64,000 bases of DNA from UBA7862 sp050872785. GTDB lineage: Bacteria; Bacillota; Clostridia; Christensenellales; UBA1242. The stretch's first letter is position 1. Every line of letters begins with the position of its first letter. The stretch lies in NCBI GenBank assembly GCA_050872785.1, contig JBNMHO010000002.1, positions 75,081-139,080 of the forward strand, given 5' to 3'. Of the stretch, positions 37,501 through 39,013 are shown one piece after another. The position numbers and the translations under genes are program-made. A model generated the notes under the pieces. It was given only the letters and a program-made list of their open reading frames with translations, had not been told where the DNA came from and searched no databases.

Positions 37501-39013
37501 AAAATTCACAATCAAAGGTGGGACTAAAATATCCAACAACTTTGGCACGCAAAAAGTTCAAGTACTTAACAACGTTGCCTCTGGTACACTTGGTCACGTA
37601 GGTGATAGTAAATATGGAGATGGGGTAAATAGATTGGCAAGCACAGACGGCATCGTAAGCATTAACAGCATTGTTTACTTTGAGGGTGGCGAGGTTTACG
37701 GCAAGATGACCCCAGCAACCGAAGACCCAAGTAAGGAAGAACCAGATAGTGCAGCGGATAGTTTGTCATTATATCTGCTTGGCACGGCGTTTGAGAATTC
37801 AAGCGTAACGTCATTTGCAAACAACGATGCGGATGCATTTATTGATGGCATGGAACTAGATGAAAGTGCAACAAACAGTTCAAATGCTAATGATAGGAAC
37901 AAAGAATACTTAAAAGATAAGTATAAAGAGCATTATATTTTCAAGGCGTCTAGCGGAACTTTGCCAGTGTTCAAAAACAATATTATTATTGGAAAATATG
38001 ATGATGAAAACACTTGGTGTAACACCTGTGGCAACACAAGAAAGGTTGATTGTGGCCCGCAACATCAAGCCACAGTTACAATTACGGGAAAATGTAGTGA
38101 ATGTGGCGGAACGGGAAATTATGAAGATGCTGAGGGTGAAACAAAAGATTGTCCATACTGCGACGGGACTGGCATAAGTACTTATGAGAAGACTTGTCCA
38201 CGTTGTGACGGCACAGGAGATGTTGCCTGTCCAGATTGTGCTTCAAGACAACCTTATATTCACATTGATACACACACAAACTGGGGACAACTTTGCAGTA
38301 TTCAATATCTCAACAACCTTCCAGTTGACTTCTTAAAAGACTATTCAGAAAGACATTATGCCTATGGCTATTCAGACGGGCTCCTGTCTTGGGCTAATGG
38401 AAAGGCGACAGATAGTCGTAAAGTTCAACGACCAAATATTATCATAAGTTACTTTGAATTAAGAGAAAACGCAAATCTGGAAAATAATGGCAGACGAATT
38501 ACGGACAACTGCGAATATGTATCACATCAAAAAGGCATTTGGCGGGTACTCCAACTTAAAGCAAAGAAAAAACCAAATGCAGGGCTGGACAGTGAAAGTA
38601 AGGATGCGTTAGGATTAACTGGCACATTCTTTGAAGGATTTTTTGATCTTATCTCTTGGCTTGATAAAAACCCAGCAATGAGTGGCATTGCTTCCAAATT
38701 CGGCGGTGTAACAAAGCTGGCAGAAACAATAAACGCCTTTGCTTCCATAGATTATAGTGCAGGCTTGCAGGGTGCTCTGTATGGACAATCTGATACAATT
38801 GCAAAATGGAAAGAATACTTAAGGACGGATTGGAGCGGTGATTTTGTTGATGTTGGTCCACTTATTGAAGCAATTATTCAAGGAGCTGGTGAGATAATTA
38901 CAGTTGTTTATCCTCCAGCAAAGCCAGTTGTGGATGCAATAAAATATGGCTACGAGCTGTTGAAAGGCGGTGTTAACTTAATTTTGAAGCTCAAATATGT
39001 TTCACTTAAATAG
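3821..39013 (+). CDS. Giant InlB-repeat / PMP-like beta-helix surface protein (11,730 aa)
   Basis: One uninterrupted frame with a strong ribosome binding site (AAGGAGG, 8 nt spacing) and a terminator 25 nt after the stop. Order by residue: N/Q/G-rich tail 1-215; basic patch and single TM about 210-242; InlB B-repeat (Flg_new-like) blocks about 250-3537, 4327-4815, 5564-5844 and 6341-7077, about 43 units by eye, mostly ending in patterns like LYAVW or LFAKW; beta-helix cassettes starting near 3537, 4815, 5844, 7494, 8237, 8947 and 9624, with about 117 GGAIYV-type rungs by eye; a leucine-rich-repeat stretch 7077-7494; a zinc module 11,400-11,473; a C-terminal region with hydrophobic helices. 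The basic residues before the TM predict cytosolic N-terminus and extracellular remainder. No LPxTG or other sortase motif is visible, so the N-terminal TM is the likely anchor. InlB repeats and PMP-like helices are known from adhesins; adhesion is inference. Confidence 0.93.
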   Translation: MDNFTPKGNGQNNVPQNGNVRNGAPQNGDSQNFARPSVPQGGVNGNIPRQGMGMNNVSSNGVRPSSMNGQNSSMQNAVRQSPNGVTQNRPTPNGNFANGQRVNVPNANGQNVTPQNFSRPNAHMQNANRTYPNTQNQNVSRGQNINGGNFGSPNLNTQNQNMPHGQNANVNGQTNGQGLNGQNSNVQNINPAGGSGGGNSGNGKIAGGAGKKKFSKKFKGILVGVISAIIIAISATVGIFVAPHGEGQKCRITFEDMGPYGARDAVELNVGDRYEAPTLDDILSDDGQENVLVKFKGWLKSDGTPYVAGNVNEDIVLHPDYELGDVKVTFVTIDSYNDTNSYIFLGEIFTKYYAEKISFASYLNLYQSLKLSDGVRGNTYAAETDYMKEYVLESGVSGEANYSAKNYSEFAGKFLNVKNFSMAGSDNLYSIEDVIDTPSGNRVVVVNFDGKDVEIKYNSNLKSIEKQYTSGGIAGETFENEETDRVYKFGQENYVLPSYAALRSVDSSKGFVLNNPRYHRLVGWSFIAPKIMTESGEIDNPDFGKEGTYYKFNASERLKLTREFLKDENRLELYAVWDEDVTSLNVYSNPNLASVASISMNATQGKSVGDWLGDIVSSLQKRGSVLVGFNTSPRYDGKILNLNTFLEGGLTSHDNPEETNPYLSGVEVNLYAVYRRVVENTYIKLNDLDLKVSGVNITKDSLNINYNLQQSVGESYVYDASGVEVSFDEAERMFVVKNLIEGTTFDLPNLSRSNYLFEGYRTKNRLYAMAETSSSVQVKVLLDDILSDGTFVINSNWRGVETSFAFDLQNGQKEIVTAVYGTKLVVDITTQSDVTSVVVRKFVGLEPILTFEFEKEGYNFLGMSKNAAGGEYLDEVLGEFVLNDEFLNVLTSVDGIRTIFACWEIKTVTATFVLSGGTFDNGSESVTGRYTLSTTYGGSVELPSKDLSKFVREGYNFDGWFDNSNLSGEAVCGYDATDIVLKKDITLFAKWVEIKFATIFSDYNKTKNVKIETDRNGNFVFAGSELDGMTFVAITQTPTGGENIVKVGEVASVSLGEEFYCVWRKVVYQNGGTAENGATGDEISGGYVTYGVPISPISNEYTCSKYFYFAGWQIVNKNGSIASDFVQPSTVLDESSTGYSISDSLTAGGEAKIVLVANWQRKDVRIEIYSDENMRVLVKSIKVDVNKFDSVTLLSDAAGDLALSTINGRDIDFVKDDLQNSTAYYSNGSELKITIPKDSLIYEVNNVFVYKLCAVTKKYATFFEEENGRSVRISVGTDFEDGTDRTGYAENAGPADKIAKEDGSYVYDTIISNGVRGKFVLTSGEDAPFEFSKEHYNFDKWQKSDGVNYAVGESVKILSDVTFVAQWVKKVYSLNIKDTVGGNYAGQDGVKTVKFVYGQTIDLSDVLYDLNTRFDDEASRNVKLAKNILYNGVNFALSDKLLMEYSEFGLEGILLEGELDDGVVEMTITWEEMTYQIVVDLNGGSWNEDVELSENATLQNGKIVYTVTFAQAENLKILYEGIEKQGYTFSSFLNGRNGNVTKTSDGYFYAATSEYNVFDGDNILATYDESFSVVFDLSGADELAEVATITQNVNFVTVGTESDGDWIEITLPAAGDRGEGFEFAGWWKNNNATDATNNLSIIQNSFGEGNTLKITREDLNSYNLLGKNEVVLYAVWKAKVTFVAGRKFADGFITGATNAQGEAALIDIDYNSNGQTISVKGFEDWVVCGEIDANTLGKYKFEHANGFGFVFGGWNENGKRVFSLDVSAPTILVAEWASAKITITLRDQDGKSFAQSGLTTEEVVIERDFSTGDFLDLNNIYRTFVAAGKTTTPYLFGHNFVGWVEGSVGMTNWTSATSKTIYTSSNLLAMPLQDSVYCAVFEKADVEIVADMNTEDERGDRPFVNDIIETFYGKFGELYTVDVSDKNQYSAHPYFEIISWKANKNGSTFETTFMLDASVVEYDAQLNKYVANIVATWTRKTSTIVINVNGGTIASGYFNSDSGFANNLIKVEYTTRQIIITQYVSNDSFLTLPTAENISREMFVLNGYNVDNGKDVLTLAGGNKVWNTESGRIVITANWLAVANVNVYENAGNEVEKQISFQVVLGEGNGIQFDELGNEVLIYRAGSVEKRVSFAIFAKTSYEILGFSLYRSSGVNYQFDTLYSLNNVSTLSIYTVWVGKEYSISIYANDPELSPAENSSNVTVLSEGFRYGENVDMSKFFLKASSTGGWVFESFEIEGLVFDGQTTTFNPEVQDIGYKTNYDFTTNWKGKEIKVTYNFGNATFTDTDGQSGSEIVKTYTYSKRFGENGTMVKTLTPSESTTTCVRFEDEGAEHPLYAFSSFVSLDENVEVVNGEFELPAKDITLVAKWQSREIKLVVEPTGAAIGEDKDAKFDSLENTSGFKVSKGIRAGKDVLLVEELLIGDKVDLATLPKAVCSGEQYAYVFLRNYAGEGVCEEGNRSYIENTVFEVSKNSSVNFDIIWNAESEAFELWFTLLWSPTDVTVTYVQSLPVVNAPTITDASGDEVLDETSNTVYGYNNRATGYITDAAKYQTLEVNKLGEIGHTERNSETGESEFVLGFSLLEGYNLFGWKQIGWTTERDHSKVDGNYTKLNNKNSYFFSPTGDQNGTTNLLAFEKKTSAVKLYPIWEQEDYVLSLKDQTSKNFDGQKDFVVKYDSVFSVQKLLEDGGITLVTTAFDTTEKVFKNFANWVYNDKTFASETSLVFSKDFGGFINSDDLSDTNRTVTLNMGWEEVQYRLKLNLYFGDYSDKANVYFYRDADGSCYILTDNVVKFSELKTDGILLSNLKSLLLDETKLSKTVGDNVYSFAGWALTTREDGNILEPTKMLSLAGEKLVINEDTFGIGSEANLEEELLAYLNPETATIELTAMWNCYKLVINANEGTLTDTTSSKLWDGESDGQGNAWTADADGNICLWTYYGANIVLNEKILSWFARENYSAETKTFIHFVPQLDADGNVVRDEFDEIVYDTERLSVKDSTCDFVVVTNDNLFVEWIGNQVEIVVSPNSKTNDVEGNFDSASYAQFEAAYRELFSEVDSLLDASRSHKVETTAETINGVSVTILRLAANYGDQIDCFNLLLASSNGGNTFYGWTDGYLNYSTVPFVAKDNDSNRLYGLWSAVAMFELNGGRYGQSSSAKEVIDPVAPEGSDGKINLPKKMLINEGGSPYDAGPRKVGYEFVGWSDNAGGYKTYSEYVAKWKNLYIEEYIKSLTTQTEEEKNTIKNQLVKEVVRDHEVYVERFKTLMGEEYVTNLLATSFKVYDENKEYTLTGDVTFYALWRQVKVTVTFFKSIDDYKNGAGNGTDSMATYDIWYGETWTLPTKYDTSDYATKIFGWTHSTDGKQDAFAGWNVYNATSEMKLSSGETVELTSDKFFANLMDGDSVRKNVHLVTIWESVSVTVKIKLGPSSEDYAYYGESAGQDYGYLETLVEGDSKYLIISNPFSSFYYPNLDRIVRFGKVAKGYVEPYGYASSKAIVSNTKNIRATTLHIAKTGESRYIGEVREVNGNYVYELEVVWAEAECFIDNYFNVNTNIGHKFYESLQDALEDVADKDNDTFETRQANIMLLDKVSLEGDTTKYHYIKNTVNIGLRKVVVDIYNKSAKNIVLRRQTTGVAVIVGENGLFAIRNTTDNLSFNIEGEGKSGDVFVKVESGAFEITGRIEVTNFNNTLSSKGSLVWAVGGSVTLDGVSFSGNMLSGTNSSLFGGVICAESGCSVSISNGEFKNNSVVGTFSDENLSTYGGAVAVLSKSTLTINSVKFLQNISRVGNKGRSFGGAIYASGSEVSYYSCYVTDTDDNGNPKQGKNDISFRENSAMFGGAIAVVGGLDGTTLVKSTLQLSGLIDEAAGKTWTVMMYHNFTDGEGESGNDIYAVDANVDVTAMASLCEEAKGNGAGIFAGSNTDATIKTSIFSTTYAQNGSAIYFRGNSLTVSDSVFSQNVATSGNVVDGDGGAIYVEGAIAQTAVVVLTGNVISYTWAKRGGAIYVGENVNFSLSGKEGELSSIEKTYAELGGAIYYGSTYEAESQINYVSFKTSIYLEDADGQKIYPKNGGGIYVADGNLVVANSSFTFCRADNGGAVYIKKGKITFKNTNTFEKLNDVSSGVIEENPNLEGSEENALAARYVGNNASFGGGLYIEEEGEFDFQSGGLGYNTATATASAIYNYGKVRLGDVTLEENNSTTYIAILNQGSVEIYGNAFIADGQRIFLGTYLSETVKIVDGKKETVTERKFHEITISKENWLNKKADSEEVNHVEIDFVTKNAVMNKPVVQFASVMENGEENKSKLYNAYKQYLQDGNEEIFTLTQSASFVLRCDDEKFALVLALHSYDILFMDLSKDSDGKVIASKTIKCGDPLSDETLASINSIKPTNLRYGYTFVGWAYYNEYPVASETYSDFEGLGVRYSFKDDEKSVDVYSQILSGEGKFNYIENLKNVRSEAGNEFKFPAHNFYLYAVWKPNEYDVEFVYEPLGHINTTINNQEFSSNLGMMNVLKKKVGYGLSFNLPLASEVNKTLFVTYDDVTNVERDASNVPQRVTLSSGESVTNFELETSGLYAGSYFYTKQIAFGESVFELKFYVGENEDRAWSVFMNDTDLSSPKVTLRNSLNIDGEEQKVDPNVYPEKVTFEKDGNNVSYETSVDEDGRYFFVDAESGRKYVSRQLIRLDGYEFSNYKINGNLGYGAGDLFRMDESNPDFSDLGRKITVTVMFKRLTVKLILNNNDSQEGSVTAEKDVYPGTEILLPTMYDFGEFENIGRRENYSLVGFSKNKNYAADGQGVLYAPGDRYVVTESSTGVHELYAIWEEAECFVQPTNSTKETEKWFYSSLSKAFEDVSSNVYGTTYSQFNIVILKQNVEVKSELVVLADVILSAKAGEVTLKLSDDFAEGKAMFVVGGTSVSGDYTKAKLTIDGKSGTNLVISQGTVKNRSESLIVVNPNSVLNILGYTRFENATVTSENRGGMITVFGQMGDEGALYGVVNISGTGVVFSGNSSTNGGAIYVGSYGILNAEADDKDGISFGKTKDEYKENTASGNGGAIFAQENAQITLKNVWFKENAASVGGAVYISADCKSNISDCTFSGNIATGSSLGGGAIYSQADLKLSATTFMEFDSNNSLGNGGAVFASGVLTFVGNPTFTKNTAKTSGGAIFAPQGLVFDGGYFENNVASEGFGGAVYVKNILQKTTRNETLTVTFKSNKATYAGAIAIIDLQQNTSLDNLYFDSNEYVNEGGAIYVENAAPNFMLTLGKTVNISGSKALGGNAQYQRGGAAYVKNGNLLFEGTADGNAAVSGGAFYLEGLSRLVLNGARVQNSSAESDGGAIYVGGSSYIQFTGDNTVLSSNLALRGGAMFVNSSNVNTVIKNVTFDANSLSETSMFGEVLYISGNSQVTMQGNIGLVVASTDSHQVYVGKNGTLTLINAKFVNSENVEISSKTTIESEIRGTSVSHGKIVMDEKSYITDIYFSPISKDKLSANIQILTVSGNMSSTMENRERIVIHLYDVATDAKIENLHMVKFDSSDLARFAEEYFELDEETKKFVLAGSGSYLDIIKMAEDITIDPNGGEITYNGTTYTEPFKIQLDDSDDNTLKFLDNLSGFRAGYKLQNYFDGYVDGEATGSRRMNAQTIKPYKQVTLKAVWEQRSYAYKSYYQNEKSEYIEVGGGNIMFTDRIYLTAPARQYLTCIGWKVFYVDATTSNFVPLIDKVMGLKDSFSLNRMGETVEETKSKLKLVEENGGTVCFVAQYEETMVEIIFDGNGGTSKSGETMVKMSIPQSREYLTYASLLDTFSKADYAVNGIFTGDNNIYHENVDTMYDFSNPSICIKDLTKLTLHCNWQKVEAVIIKNNVSAGEINRINYETVGEAIKNLLDGDTLEIVSSRIELKSALVFNKAISITVTASKPVTLTRATSLSSYMIRVENGQVTFDSNNSTITLDGNNDGSTDGAIYVASGATLVAGDVLVVANQNVTNNGAAIANNGRLILVGAKILNSSTKGNGGAIWNNGSLLVTDVTIENCSATNGGAIWTSGTAEIAGGTFDQNSATMGASVYVGNKVDGTGEGIVVHSATFQNGNMATYASKTLDEVKTYGGAIYVAEGVQRVVVGVSTQIIGNKATYGGGIYYVGDKVAPAVSNISFEAGCVLSENSAVYGGAICFGPVEDNFNNHVVRIISADIRSNTATYGGGIAVLKGTLEIYGGNVGKNICSELGQNIYVSLGGKLSVYGGTIGSTDTSGSEIVIEGNSLEDLSGKMELAGGGDIYDTVRLKGGAKINVKSDITSSKVISVAIENYPAGTDEVIIATFDDNLDSDATKFEVESSQRDNYRTRTSGQDVVITRAMFSLIIDPDGGVLSSDIAGIRQYGTRYVADVMFGTNLSSLLANTKAARDRREFAYWGIVNGETVTQLALDTTMPYGDLQIKAVYTQILFVLTLDFNDMGGLSKTKAEFNVQNLQNENFRNFKIDNGSVSVEVFVTGEGSNAKQTLAALASRLSRFGYMLSGFDLTAGNSFGINLDASNFEMSAEDTTVYAIWTANSYEVTFHSNPYEGEEETKTISVNYDENFTLLGIDDIALDGYILSGWAISRDGNGKTYKLGENLLMNKDMTQSLNFYAIWSAKQYTVVYESELTEATGNVEDTVMTYGEEGELSSSKFTALGYTQIGWKTADGTEYLFANSLTVKNLTTEDKVSVYAVWQGNEYIVALHVANDETSRTKEIKATYGDSTKNLPDISEIVDTYSRLTMYFVGWTTVPNGKTEDVEYSNCQVIYNFTTEDRIELYPVFVKYSLNILSNNGEDKVLAFEPDNQGVITVSKQDLISFALVGHEIGFLSRTKEVSLGASNINFDEQGYITISTSVFTKPVFELFVAWKSLPYVLQFEVEGGNGEYPTSTIYVSPTGTNTYAEGATSCVLPQDMETPEILHGWSMLPDASVVNFELGASLALTQDFVAEFAKYQDISLGILKLYGVRETEYSIVYNLNTTRTIIGASATDIVGENQNETAKFEIGTESNILFADINGNVWEIADTRDENDQYFAYFAGWAYSPSATTPDIRQSYENPNEATTKFAGTVTLYAVWEEYSNPFIFTYLDSKIVGLSEEGQTLENANIILPEHKLYKVGTSVVVGETITGISGLLTAGQIQSLNFKFVTDGFEIEPFAFENTNNLLGLNNLKQNQVFGFGAFVNETLKDITFEESDNIAMFVASDGNIYSTDGTSASLFAVLISNMGGEANYAVAQSANYNGTNYNINSVLPFAFAKTTFETISIPQTISSLKEGSLSYIENLSSIIVPFVGGGSAEDGAARASSLKYLFVDRYGEVVIPAGLVQVNIQNDKLDNFGDYAFEGFAKLERIFFGANIKTFGAYAFSDCANLIELGTSGLFDISNITNIGSYAFQNCVNIPKSIDLSNVQTFGERVFDGSGLQSVVLSGTTENFGENKTFEELTTLVEARLYSIAAFEAVVNGTGITASDIEEDRKGVVYTNINFYQRIVKTAEWQKYLRYNIVVDNLIDVLSSTNELISYHSSLEDAVANAQNGNKIVVKSDINLKSTITIDKQISIYAGYEKLDSEDRGGITFTRKSDETAFIVESNGNVTFGGNFVEGDDATYVNAELDIVGSKRESADSLIKVNGGVVGFNLGLKIYDHISQNGSVVYATGGTISVTGSEIYNNYAVTSGGVFYISSQATLNIFRANIHDNGMFDGEVMTKSGGVVFAQDGSVVNISDKETQIVNNGAQNGGAIYIDCEDVTSTISAGLFSGNMATMSGGVVLLNAGKLDITGEVEFYGNSAKNMGGAIAVVGGTLCVNKGVKIGSSEANMGNSAAIGGGVAINGGGLVADNVTISSNNATTGGNVYISSDKTSSITSSEIILGNNGGSIDFGTDVLGGGIFVDGAKVNIKNSSIKENKAFAGGAIYITENNGLASEVTLTSGELLNNEADMGGAIFVKNGKVVATSVDIAENNAKDGAAIYVSNGEVTLKAGKISNNTATENGGGLSINGGTVNIIESTILSDNRATENGGNIYYSDGSLVINVATIEKGTANFGGGLYLERNALGVEKEADVKILSAKFTENVANSGGAIYTNLVLSIDKAELSGNTASEFGGAIYVGDRARVVLDEVSSSENISNAENAEKFANIYISKDASEHALSISNNTVLGEAEKSNGVYLPKGKIIDVVALTLGSEGETSMRKNRIRLHLERSPLDKSEWQDDKGIYVALYADTKYATTGVSKFVSEGVCFTRMGAKIYATIATVVDVTDRGKPINYASLKDATEQSTTEGRNYIFEIFHDQKIDGNNFVQVGNKQNITITRQKDADAKIYRDANYTGVMFEILGKLSLNFDKDNSEFSGSVLQPLDIFGSDESGENSQSVEATSAMFRVVSSGTLNIYEAVTIQNGSNLLGYGGAVSVENEYATLNMYNGTIANCNALYGGAIAVIKGNANILGGILENNTSNLGGAIYSAGTIVVGTDSTTTLMANNIAQGVSGFGGAIYTVDGSMATINSVTFTSNIASKGGAIYAEGTLNISNSRFSQNRASKGGAIYDTGLMSIVGGNFSENGSTEEQDCEFGGAIYIARSKSDAVAIEGVSFNNNSAHSGGAIYVEKGEITIRNTSETSGSITGNSATYGAGLYVGAGNVTIISYNISSNVAEGDLVSNGGGVYIAGGNVTISNSQITDNSAMFGGGIYFVSGSLSIYGGAISNNHAEASSALTQTYGGGIAQLGGSLKLAAYTEEGGASSNVTISGNDADFGAGLYLVAREGGSAEISNTEISGNTARVTAGGLAVKGVNTTIINTKILKNTSGNDESGKERVGQDVWFGGESYLVFGSQVTLGENKEKDRPTIYVAGESIFKNSSTPTVSDNKALIFNTEFDYSTLYQEIYLHHEKNYLGNYVDTFFVALGSDVIQDIITLHVDEGVPYETKVVYVGATYAEKALAKFTIPVDSDYTLKQGSGASQDYLVLAPQSYQVVDEEGNIRYITEKLQDAIDKANAHKNSKNEQLMVVINEKEVVITEAVQIGVTQSSESGSVIDTVYIAARKSTVISRNGYGGNVFNIGRYADVKIGTNCMEDFAGVIEGFKTAFGGTIPTITFSGDIKSSGNVAGVDAFIRNSGSLTLGENVTLENNTLKATGTGAVNDGGAVVVTNGGTLNVRGSVFIGNSATGSGGAIYVENGSMLNFESGTIKGNTAFVSGGGILIDNSTATISGGTITDNAANYLGGGVAVRNGGTLEITGDVEISYNKATNGGGIALFGKGSITTSSSADGKKVQIKENVAILSGGGVFAASSPETVDGKLSIVAELKLTGVDIQGNEAQKFGGGISLTTTNQNTNERNVTFDNILKDDKGNRIVGIKATIGLSEDSGSVTISGNKAKYTVNTRLKNTAAYTSYGLGGGLYALDAKVDILNTTISANETSFEQNYTDTSGNSHHEEIGGYGGGVYASYSAISVKDSIISANIAMKNGGGFYVTEGAEVTFSNCDNATQIAQNKAQYGGGIYIHNPGGKAKVQIASIIVGGVGKENIAAKGDGIYVDASRDFVALLITTTNGSTTLSDNIAISDHVYLAPHTNAETGNRDDAIIYVDKHCSSGASIKIALDEDQKDRGHIVAKYDCSDAEKWADERMFVTDDLVSPYCFIAKGENIVVGIKIVLRENVNDGAIRFFESLESAFAYVTSGNWNFVLLEDLDEMPSIDNFAVGEQITVNNGVTATLCSGRITGDGHEWEAITEEKDGLSRKVVKMSKELTSSIFKVYGSLTTTGVIFDGTGSNAGIAILGSAEESNGSFALGSNTLVKNFNNIAVEAKAGEVKVQGATIENNTATVIQISEEAILTMTDSTITNNKMASGDSVVSVASNKENKIENCVFTDNSATDGGAVLNKGSLTISGGKFANNSATNGGAVANENDGTLTITTSTSGSADETATSSDAADIMFENNSAKDNGGAIYSNSGTVKISGVTFSGNTTKELSSNGGTIAVVNTTVTISDTTIQKSYTLGSNGLTSAKANNGGGLYAEGSSVTLNGGNTFEDNNATNGGAMYLKNSSITPNTSEGKDNLITGNVATNGGGLYIVTNSTEDKPMNLSGLSIISNIANDGNGGGVYVASGAIKLTGGSVNGNKAKADVRTTDKMKDVSTGFGGGVYVASGATLIIDADSSEIITGNTALYGGGVYTAGTTTLTKGVIRGNVATTASANTEGTTTSFKNSKEARGGGVFVKGILNVVGGSISGNIADCGGGVYLDGTLVMNDGNINSNQSYWGAGLYVNSTTATLSGGLISNNVTVHEVEGVAVTGGDGGGVYVAEGKTFTLGNDKNPSETSTTSISNNQALRGGGVFVAGQDSEFTLQNATLSENTAILGGGVYVGHSIIKEIIDGKEGTPNYYPAKFVIDAGKISSNTAKIPEQKDENKDKIAEIIKLEKYSVPKGGGIYCEGTLEMHSATIENNTASQEVGVGGLGGGLYFDNGEIQAGDDTQSGISDERFSLTIDGSFGKNSTFTGNKAAHGGAIEIQSKQGVNNIKISNTTFDGNTASVNGGAVDVRGSAIFANCEFYNNSATADGGAMYVRRRENTEDNSVEIKDSFFGDEGEGNTAAKGGAIYVCGKVIDEKSCGPNVTLLRVTMCYNGISTEPTRIAAEYGGAMYIENSNVSFVKGKEEGASTISNAATTNGKENEISHNSATKGGAIAMNGGTLNISASTAFTANNATNGGALYVTSGDVTLASGIFGGEAYQSIDDKHDLKSLINEHKEALSDRTKTEPYAPKTDTSNTATDGGAIYVAGGSVTIAENVQIEGNHAENGGGVYIANGELYIKAAKPTKEENKNIPASNITGNYATSGGGVYVGGGILSVGFDGDGGLNLASSGYIFGNIATNGGAVYISGGSANLINGSIKNNCAFKLGGGVYINGSDDTILTMNNFEISENYAQSGGGICVAGAKVTINNGGKISENSALDIGNIIASDDFTRGVGGGISISGGTMILNGSAINNNFADNMGGGIYASSGTITQSEKEGANTDTLRMGGNHATNYGGAIAIPSGGGHVTLSNFIIGGIKFDTKINDNILYATSGSVNGRSVSGFDENQIQNIKSALSENRVQWANYATFGGAVYVAGGTFNVAAKSSGDTSIVQGFGANTQIEGNLGQFTVGAGNIASSGGALFVAGGDVILNGGNFAYNYAVGKVNDGNQGNKELKDFVDKNLYEVKTGEKDEKSIIDYWGGGAICQVKGTLILNGAQIQNNETNGFGGAVLTFSSRKVSKLDDVGTNFSKFTIKGGTKISNNFGTQKVQVLNNVASGTLGHVGDSKYGDGVNRLASTDGIVSINSIVYFEGGEVYGKMTPATEDPSKEEPDSAADSLSLYLLGTAFENSSVTSFANNDADAFIDGMELDESATNSSNANDRNKEYLKDKYKEHYIFKASSGTLPVFKNNIIIGKYDDENTWCNTCGNTRKVDCGPQHQATVTITGKCSECGGTGNYEDAEGETKDCPYCDGTGISTYEKTCPRCDGTGDVACPDCASRQPYIHIDTHTNWGQLCSIQYLNNLPVDFLKDYSERHYAYGYSDGLLSWANGKATDSRKVQRPNIIISYFELRENANLENNGRRITDNCEYVSHQKGIWRVLQLKAKKKPNAGLDSESKDALGLTGTFFEGFFDLISWLDKNPAMSGIASKFGGVTKLAETINAFASIDYSAGLQGALYGQSDTIAKWKEYLRTDWSGDFVDVGPLIEAIIQGAGEIITVVYPPAKPVVDAIKYGYELLKGGVNLILKLKYVSLK
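4560..14429 (+). other. Giant protein: first InlB-type repeat block (about 29 units)
   Basis: Units of roughly 70-150 residues each carry a GYxFxGW or similar turn (for example GYNFDGWFDNSN) and end in a hydrophobic strand with W (LYAVWDE, LFAKWVE, LVANWQR, LYPIWEQ, FYALWRQ). This matches the Listeria-Bacteroides repeat (Flg_new / InlB B-repeat) pattern of beta-grasp-like modules. Three shorter blocks of the same type lie at about 16800-18265, 20510-21350 and 22840-25050. Confidence 0.85.
14430..16800 (+). other. Giant protein: beta-helix cassette 1
   Basis: Opens with AECFIDNYF and the entry motif ESLQDALEDV, then about 13 rungs of GGAIYV / GGGIYV type alternating with SFSGN / FKNNS type Asn-rich turns. 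The pattern is that of Chlamydia polymorphic-membrane-protein repeats and predicts a right-handed parallel beta-helix. Confidence 0.8.
18265..20510 (+). other. Giant protein: beta-helix cassette 2
   Basis: Opens with AECFVQPTNS and the entry motif SSLSKAFEDV, followed by about 14 GGAIYV-type rungs (GGAIFA, GGAVYI, GGAVYV). It ends in ERIVIHLYDVATDAKI before the next InlB-type block. Confidence 0.8.
21350..22840 (+). other. Giant protein: beta-helix cassette 3
   Basis: The entry motif is YETVGEAIKNLLDGDTLEIV, followed by about nine rungs (GGAIWN, GGAIWT, GGAIYV, GGGIYY, GGAICF, GGGIAV). It is the shortest of the seven cassettes. Confidence 0.8.
25050..26300 (+). other. Giant protein: leucine-rich-repeat (BspA / LRR_5-like) segment
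   Basis: About 410 residues with units such as FEIEPFAFENTNNL, IGSYAFQNCVNI, FGDYAFEGFAKLERIFFG and FGAYAFSDCANLIELG. The Ax-F-x-N/D-C-x-x-L spacing is that of BspA-type leucine-rich repeats. It is the only such segment in the protein and separates the InlB-type half from the last four beta-helix cassettes. Confidence 0.75.
26300..37660 (+). other. Giant protein: beta-helix cassettes 4 to 7
   Basis: Four consecutive cassettes, each with its own entry motif: HSSLEDAVANAQNGNKIVV (near 26350), YASLKDATEQS (near 28570), TEKLQDAIDKANAH (near 30700) and FESLESAFAYV (near 32740). They have about 17, 14, 12 and 38 GG-[AG]-[IVLM]-Y rungs. Between cassettes are short non-repeat linkers, for example 28370-28530 and 30390-30660. 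The last cassette alone is about 1,650 residues. Confidence 0.8.
37990..38250 (+). other. Giant protein: DnaJ-like CxxCxGxG zinc module
   Basis: Five CxxC pairs within 74 residues: CNTC (11,400-11,403), CSECGGTG, CPYCDGTG, CPRCDGTG and CPDC (11,470-11,473). The three central ones match the CxxCxGxG motif of the DnaJ cysteine-rich zinc domain. In DnaJ this module binds two zinc ions; here it lies at the C-terminus of a protein predicted to be extracellular. Confidence 0.8.
38251..39010 (+). other. Giant protein: C-terminal region
   Basis: About 250 residues without beta-helix or InlB-type repeats, unlike the rest of the protein. It contains charged segments and, near the end, amphipathic to hydrophobic helices (PLIEAIIQGAGEIITVV, KYGYELLKGGVNLILK). 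There is no sortase signal. Function is unknown. Confidence 0.5.
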
